A stretch of DNA of 64,000 bases, taken from NCBI RefSeq assembly GCF_003944705.1, contig NZ_RWIS01000006.1:186001-250000 (forward strand). Reading direction: 5' to 3'. This DNA is from Hymenobacter metallilatus. Its GTDB lineage: Bacteria > Bacteroidota > Bacteroidia > Cytophagales > Hymenobacteraceae. The translations under genes were made by a program, and so were the position numbers. The notes below the pieces were generated by a model, which was not told where the DNA came from, made no database searches, and saw only the letters and a list, made by a program, of their open reading frames with translations. Positions 61,548 to 64,000 of this stretch are shown one piece after another (the stretch's first letter is position 1; the number at the start of each line of letters is the position of its first letter).

Positions 61548-62609
61548 ATGCTAAAATCATTTTGCGGTGGGCTGCTGCTGGGAGCCGGGCTGCTGGCTGG
61601 CCCGGGAAGCCAGGCGCAGGGGCCGGCCCCGGCAGCCACGTTCACCAACCCGCTGCTACCGGCCGGTGCCGACCCCTGGAGCATCTACCACAACGGCTTT
61701 TACTACTACACCCACACTACGGGCCGCAATATTACCCTCTGGAAAACCCCTTCACTCAGCCAGTTGCGTACGGCCCCGAGCAAGGTTGTCTGGACGCCGC
61801 CGGCTACCGGCCCCAACTCCCGCGAAATTTGGGCGCCGGAGCTGCACCGCCTGCATGGGAAATGGTACCTCTACTACGCCGCCGACGCCGGCCGCAACCC
61901 GGACCACCGCCTCTGGGTGCTGGAAAACAGTGCTGCCGACCCCCTGGAAGGCACCTGGGTTGATAAGGGCCAGATAACGGATGCCACCAATACTTGGGCC
62001 ATTGATGGGTCGGTGTTCGAGAATAATGGGCAATTGTACTTCGTGTGGTCGGGCTGGGAGGGTGATGTGAATGGTCGCCAGAATATTTACCTGGCCCGAA
62101 TGCAGAACCCCTGGACCATAGCCGGCCCCCGCCTGAAAGTTTCGACCCCCGTATACAGCTGGGAACGGAACGGCGACCTGGGCCCCCAGGGCGACCCGCC
62201 CCACGTGGATGTAAACGAGGGGCCGCAGCTATTGCGCCACCACGACAAGCTCTACCTCATTTACTCCGCCAGTGGCTGCTGGACCGATACGTATGCGCTG
62301 GGTATGCTCACGGCCTCGGCCAGTGCCGACCTGCTCCAGCCGGGCTCCTGGGCGAAGTCGTCCCAACCGGTTTTTCAGCAGAATGCAGCCAACGGGGTGT
62401 ATGCTCCCGGCCACAACTCGTTCTTTACCTCCCCCGACGGTACCCAAAACTGGATTCTGTACCACGCCAACGATGCCCCTGGCCAGGGCTGCGGCCGCTT
62501 CCGTACGCCCCGGGCGCAACCCTTCACCTGGAACCCCGATGGTAGCCCCAATTTCGGTAGCCCAGTGCCGGTCGGGCGGCCGTTACCCCGGCCCTCGGGT
62601 GAAAAATAA
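61548..62609 (+). CDS. GH43 family glycoside hydrolase, paralogue
   Basis: The 353-residue protein starts at 61548 (MLKSFCGGLLLGAGLLAGPGSQAQ), a signal peptide. Motifs match the 59091 gene: GADPWSIYHNGFYYYTHTTGRNITLW, SREIWAPELHRLHGKWYLYYAA, WAIDGSVFE and VNEGPQLL (acid Glu). The paralogues flank the GH5 gene, so they likely arose by local duplication and act on related linkages. An insertion near residues 205-222 (ERNGDLGPQGDPPHVD) is absent from the other copy. A terminator follows. Confidence 0.88.
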   Translation: MLKSFCGGLLLGAGLLAGPGSQAQGPAPAATFTNPLLPAGADPWSIYHNGFYYYTHTTGRNITLWKTPSLSQLRTAPSKVVWTPPATGPNSREIWAPELHRLHGKWYLYYAADAGRNPDHRLWVLENSAADPLEGTWVDKGQITDATNTWAIDGSVFENNGQLYFVWSGWEGDVNGRQNIYLARMQNPWTIAGPRLKVSTPVYSWERNGDLGPQGDPPHVDVNEGPQLLRHHDKLYLIYSASGCWTDTYALGMLTASASADLLQPGSWAKSSQPVFQQNAANGVYAPGHNSFFTSPDGTQNWILYHANDAPGQGCGRFRTPRAQPFTWNPDGSPNFGSPVPVGRPLPRPSGEK

Positions 62610-62618
62610 AATGATAGA

Positions 62619-62649
62619 AAAGGCCTGTGGTGGTGCACCACAGGCCTTT
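62619..62649 (+). terminator. Terminator between GH43 and galT
   Basis: AAAGGCCTGTGGTG (62619-62632) pairs perfectly with its inverse (62636-62649) over a 3-nt loop. It sits between convergent genes. Confidence 0.85.
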
Positions 62650-62700
62650 CTGCTCCCTGCTACCCTGTTGCCTCGGCAGCGCCTCCGGCCAGTTGTTGTT

Positions 62701-63762
62701 TCAGGAGTGTTGCTCGGGTAGCTGCTTGTAATGCACTTCCGGCAGTTCCCGCAGGCGCTGGGCGGCGTATTCCGGCGTAATGTCGCGCTGTGGGTTGGCC
62801 AGCAGCTCGTAGCCGACCATAAACTTGCGCACCGTAGCCGAGCGGAGCAGGGGCGGAAAAAAGTGCATGTGCATGTGCCACTCGGGGTGCTCCTGGCCGT
62901 CGGTGGGGCGCTGATGCAGGCCGGCGGAGTAGGGGAAGGAGGTCTGGAACAGGTTGTCGTAGCGAATGGTCAGACGGCGGAGGATGTCGGCAAAGGCGTC
63001 GCGCTCCGGGTCGGTAAGCTGGGTTACATCCGACACGGGGCGACGGGGCAGCACCAGCGTTTCGAAGGGCCAGGCCGCCCAAAACGGTACCAGCACTACC
63101 CAGTGCGTATTTTCCAGCACTACGCGGGTTTGCTCCCGTAGCTCAATATCCAGATATTCGGCGAGCAGGGTGCGGCCATGCTGCTGGTAATAGGCTGCCT
63201 GCTGTCCGGTTTCCTTGGCCGGGTCGCCGGGTACCGTCCGTTGGGCCCATATCTGGCCATGGGAATGAGGGTTTGAGCAGCCCATTACCGCCCCCTTATT
63301 CTCAAAAATCTGAACGTAGTTGATATCAGGGCGGCTGCCCAGCCTGGCAAACTCCTCGGCCCACACATCCACCACCCGCCGGATTTCCGGGGTACTCATT
63401 TCAGGCAGGGTGAGGTCGTGGCGGGGCGAAAAGCAAATAACGCGCCCCACCCCCGATTCTGCCTCGGCCCGTAGCAAGCCCCCTACTTCCACGGAGCCGG
63501 CAGGAGCATCGGGAGTGAGGGCCGCAAAGTCGTTGTCGAATACAAACGTGCCCTCATACGCCGGGTTCACTTCTCCGTTGGCGCGGGTGTTGCCGGGGCA
63601 GAGGTAGCAGGTTGGGTCGTAGGCCGGCCGCTGCGTGCGGTCGGGGGCCTCCTGTTGGCCCTGCCAGGGCCGCAGCGCCCGGTGCGGCGAGACAAGCAGC
63701 CACTCACCCGTGAGCGGGTTGAAGCGTCGGTGTGGTTGTTGAGCGAGGTCGAAGGCAGCCAT
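62701..63762 (-). CDS. galT: Galactose-1-phosphate uridylyltransferase
   Basis: The 353-residue protein starts at 63762 ([33 protein letters not shown]). Family residues are the Cys52/Cys55 pair, [20 protein letters not shown] with the nucleophile histidine (His168) and the C-terminal [14 protein letters not shown]. It exchanges UMP between UDP-glucose and galactose-1-phosphate in the Leloir pathway. Convergent with the GH43 set. A galactokinase may start at the right edge of the window. Confidence 0.93.
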   Translation of the reverse strand: MAAFDLAQQPHRRFNPLTGEWLLVSPHRALRPWQGQQEAPDRTQRPAYDPTCYLCPGNTRANGEVNPAYEGTFVFDNDFAALTPDAPAGSVEVGGLLRAEAESGVGRVICFSPRHDLTLPEMSTPEIRRVVDVWAEEFARLGSRPDINYVQIFENKGAVMGCSNPHSHGQIWAQRTVPGDPAKETGQQAAYYQQHGRTLLAEYLDIELREQTRVVLENTHWVVLVPFWAAWPFETLVLPRRPVSDVTQLTDPERDAFADILRRLTIRYDNLFQTSFPYSAGLHQRPTDGQEHPEWHMHMHFFPPLLRSATVRKFMVGYELLANPQRDITPEYAAQRLRELPEVHYKQLPEQHS

Positions 63763-63978
63763 TGGACAAGAGCAACGACGGCAAGCCGTCGGGAAGGTGG
63801 AAAGATAGGTAGACAAAGCAGGGGCAGGACCTGCTAAGCGCCCAAACCAGGCACTGACCGCTTCGGGCCGGGGCGGCTGGCAGCAGTTCCCACGCTACCG
63901 CCTGCCGCTCATCCGGCCCAAAACAATCAGGTACTAGTGCGTCGTCGGCCCGGCGGCCGGCAGGTTATCAGGTGCAGC

Positions 63979-64000
63979 ATGACCCCAGCCGTTGCTGAAC
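63979..64000 (+). CDS. Possible start of a gene cut by the window edge
   Basis: An ATG at 63979 opens MTPAVAE and runs to the edge. It lies 216 bp upstream of and divergent from galT, where galK is often found. Seven codons cannot prove a gene. Confidence 0.2.

Overview
The window looks like chromosome from a high-GC member of the Bacteroidota, most probably Hymenobacter or a close relative (order Cytophagales). The signs are a GC-rich coding background, TAnnTTTG-type -7 promoter boxes with no Shine-Dalgarno sequences, an LpxC-FabZ fusion, a PorX regulator (REC plus PglZ), a CarboxypepD_reg/TonB-type outer-membrane receptor, and families typical of the phylum (DUF2851, DUF4197, an FtsK-LolA pair). 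No rRNA, tRNA, CRISPR array, prophage or transposase gene was seen.

Layout. 1-3393 (minus) is a glycan-use operon: a FucP-type sugar transporter, a GH30 lipoprotein and a GH5 enzyme cut by the window edge. 4140-20282 is mostly housekeeping: DbpA helicase, BrkB-like and DUF2062 membrane proteins, SseB, a lipoprotein-SCO-cytochrome c operon, an aldo/keto reductase, a DisA_N-type nucleotidyl cyclase homologue, a flavoprotein, a cation/proton antiporter, MarC, a class V aminotransferase, AroQ and XerD. 20398-31560 (plus) carries FtsK and LolA, two polytopic membrane proteins, a NeuD-like acyltransferase, TrhO and a nucleoside phosphorylase. 32358-36503 holds an acyl-CoA reductase/ferredoxin divergent pair and a nitrilase-like/sugar amidotransferase pair. 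36778-47532 has ValS, a TonB-type receptor, a 2-oxoacid dehydrogenase E2, CinA and a DUF4197 tandem pair. 48207-53749 (minus) is the lipid A block HD protein > lpxD > lpxC-fabZ > lpxA > ABC ATPase, with divergent porX. 56356-62609 is a second carbohydrate locus (LacI regulator, three GH43 enzymes, one GH5), followed by galT.

The most unusual feature is not a gene. At about 17 sites, nearly all gene junctions, there is a short element made of tandem 7-bp (sometimes 8-bp) units. The element is usually arranged as two inverted arms around a unique core of roughly 10-70 bp. Each site has its own unit (for example AATTAAA, AGTTGTC, AGCTTAG, GTTGGATG). All four spacers of the lpx block carry one. 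Several arms supply the stop codon of the gene before them. One element lies in frame inside valS and a one-armed version lies in the linker of the E2 gene. Other elements enclose a REP-like hairpin (GTCATCCTGAGC family). Two large nested palindromes share an identical terminator hairpin. Together these suggest an uncharacterised process that builds or spreads inverted heptad repeats between genes in this lineage.
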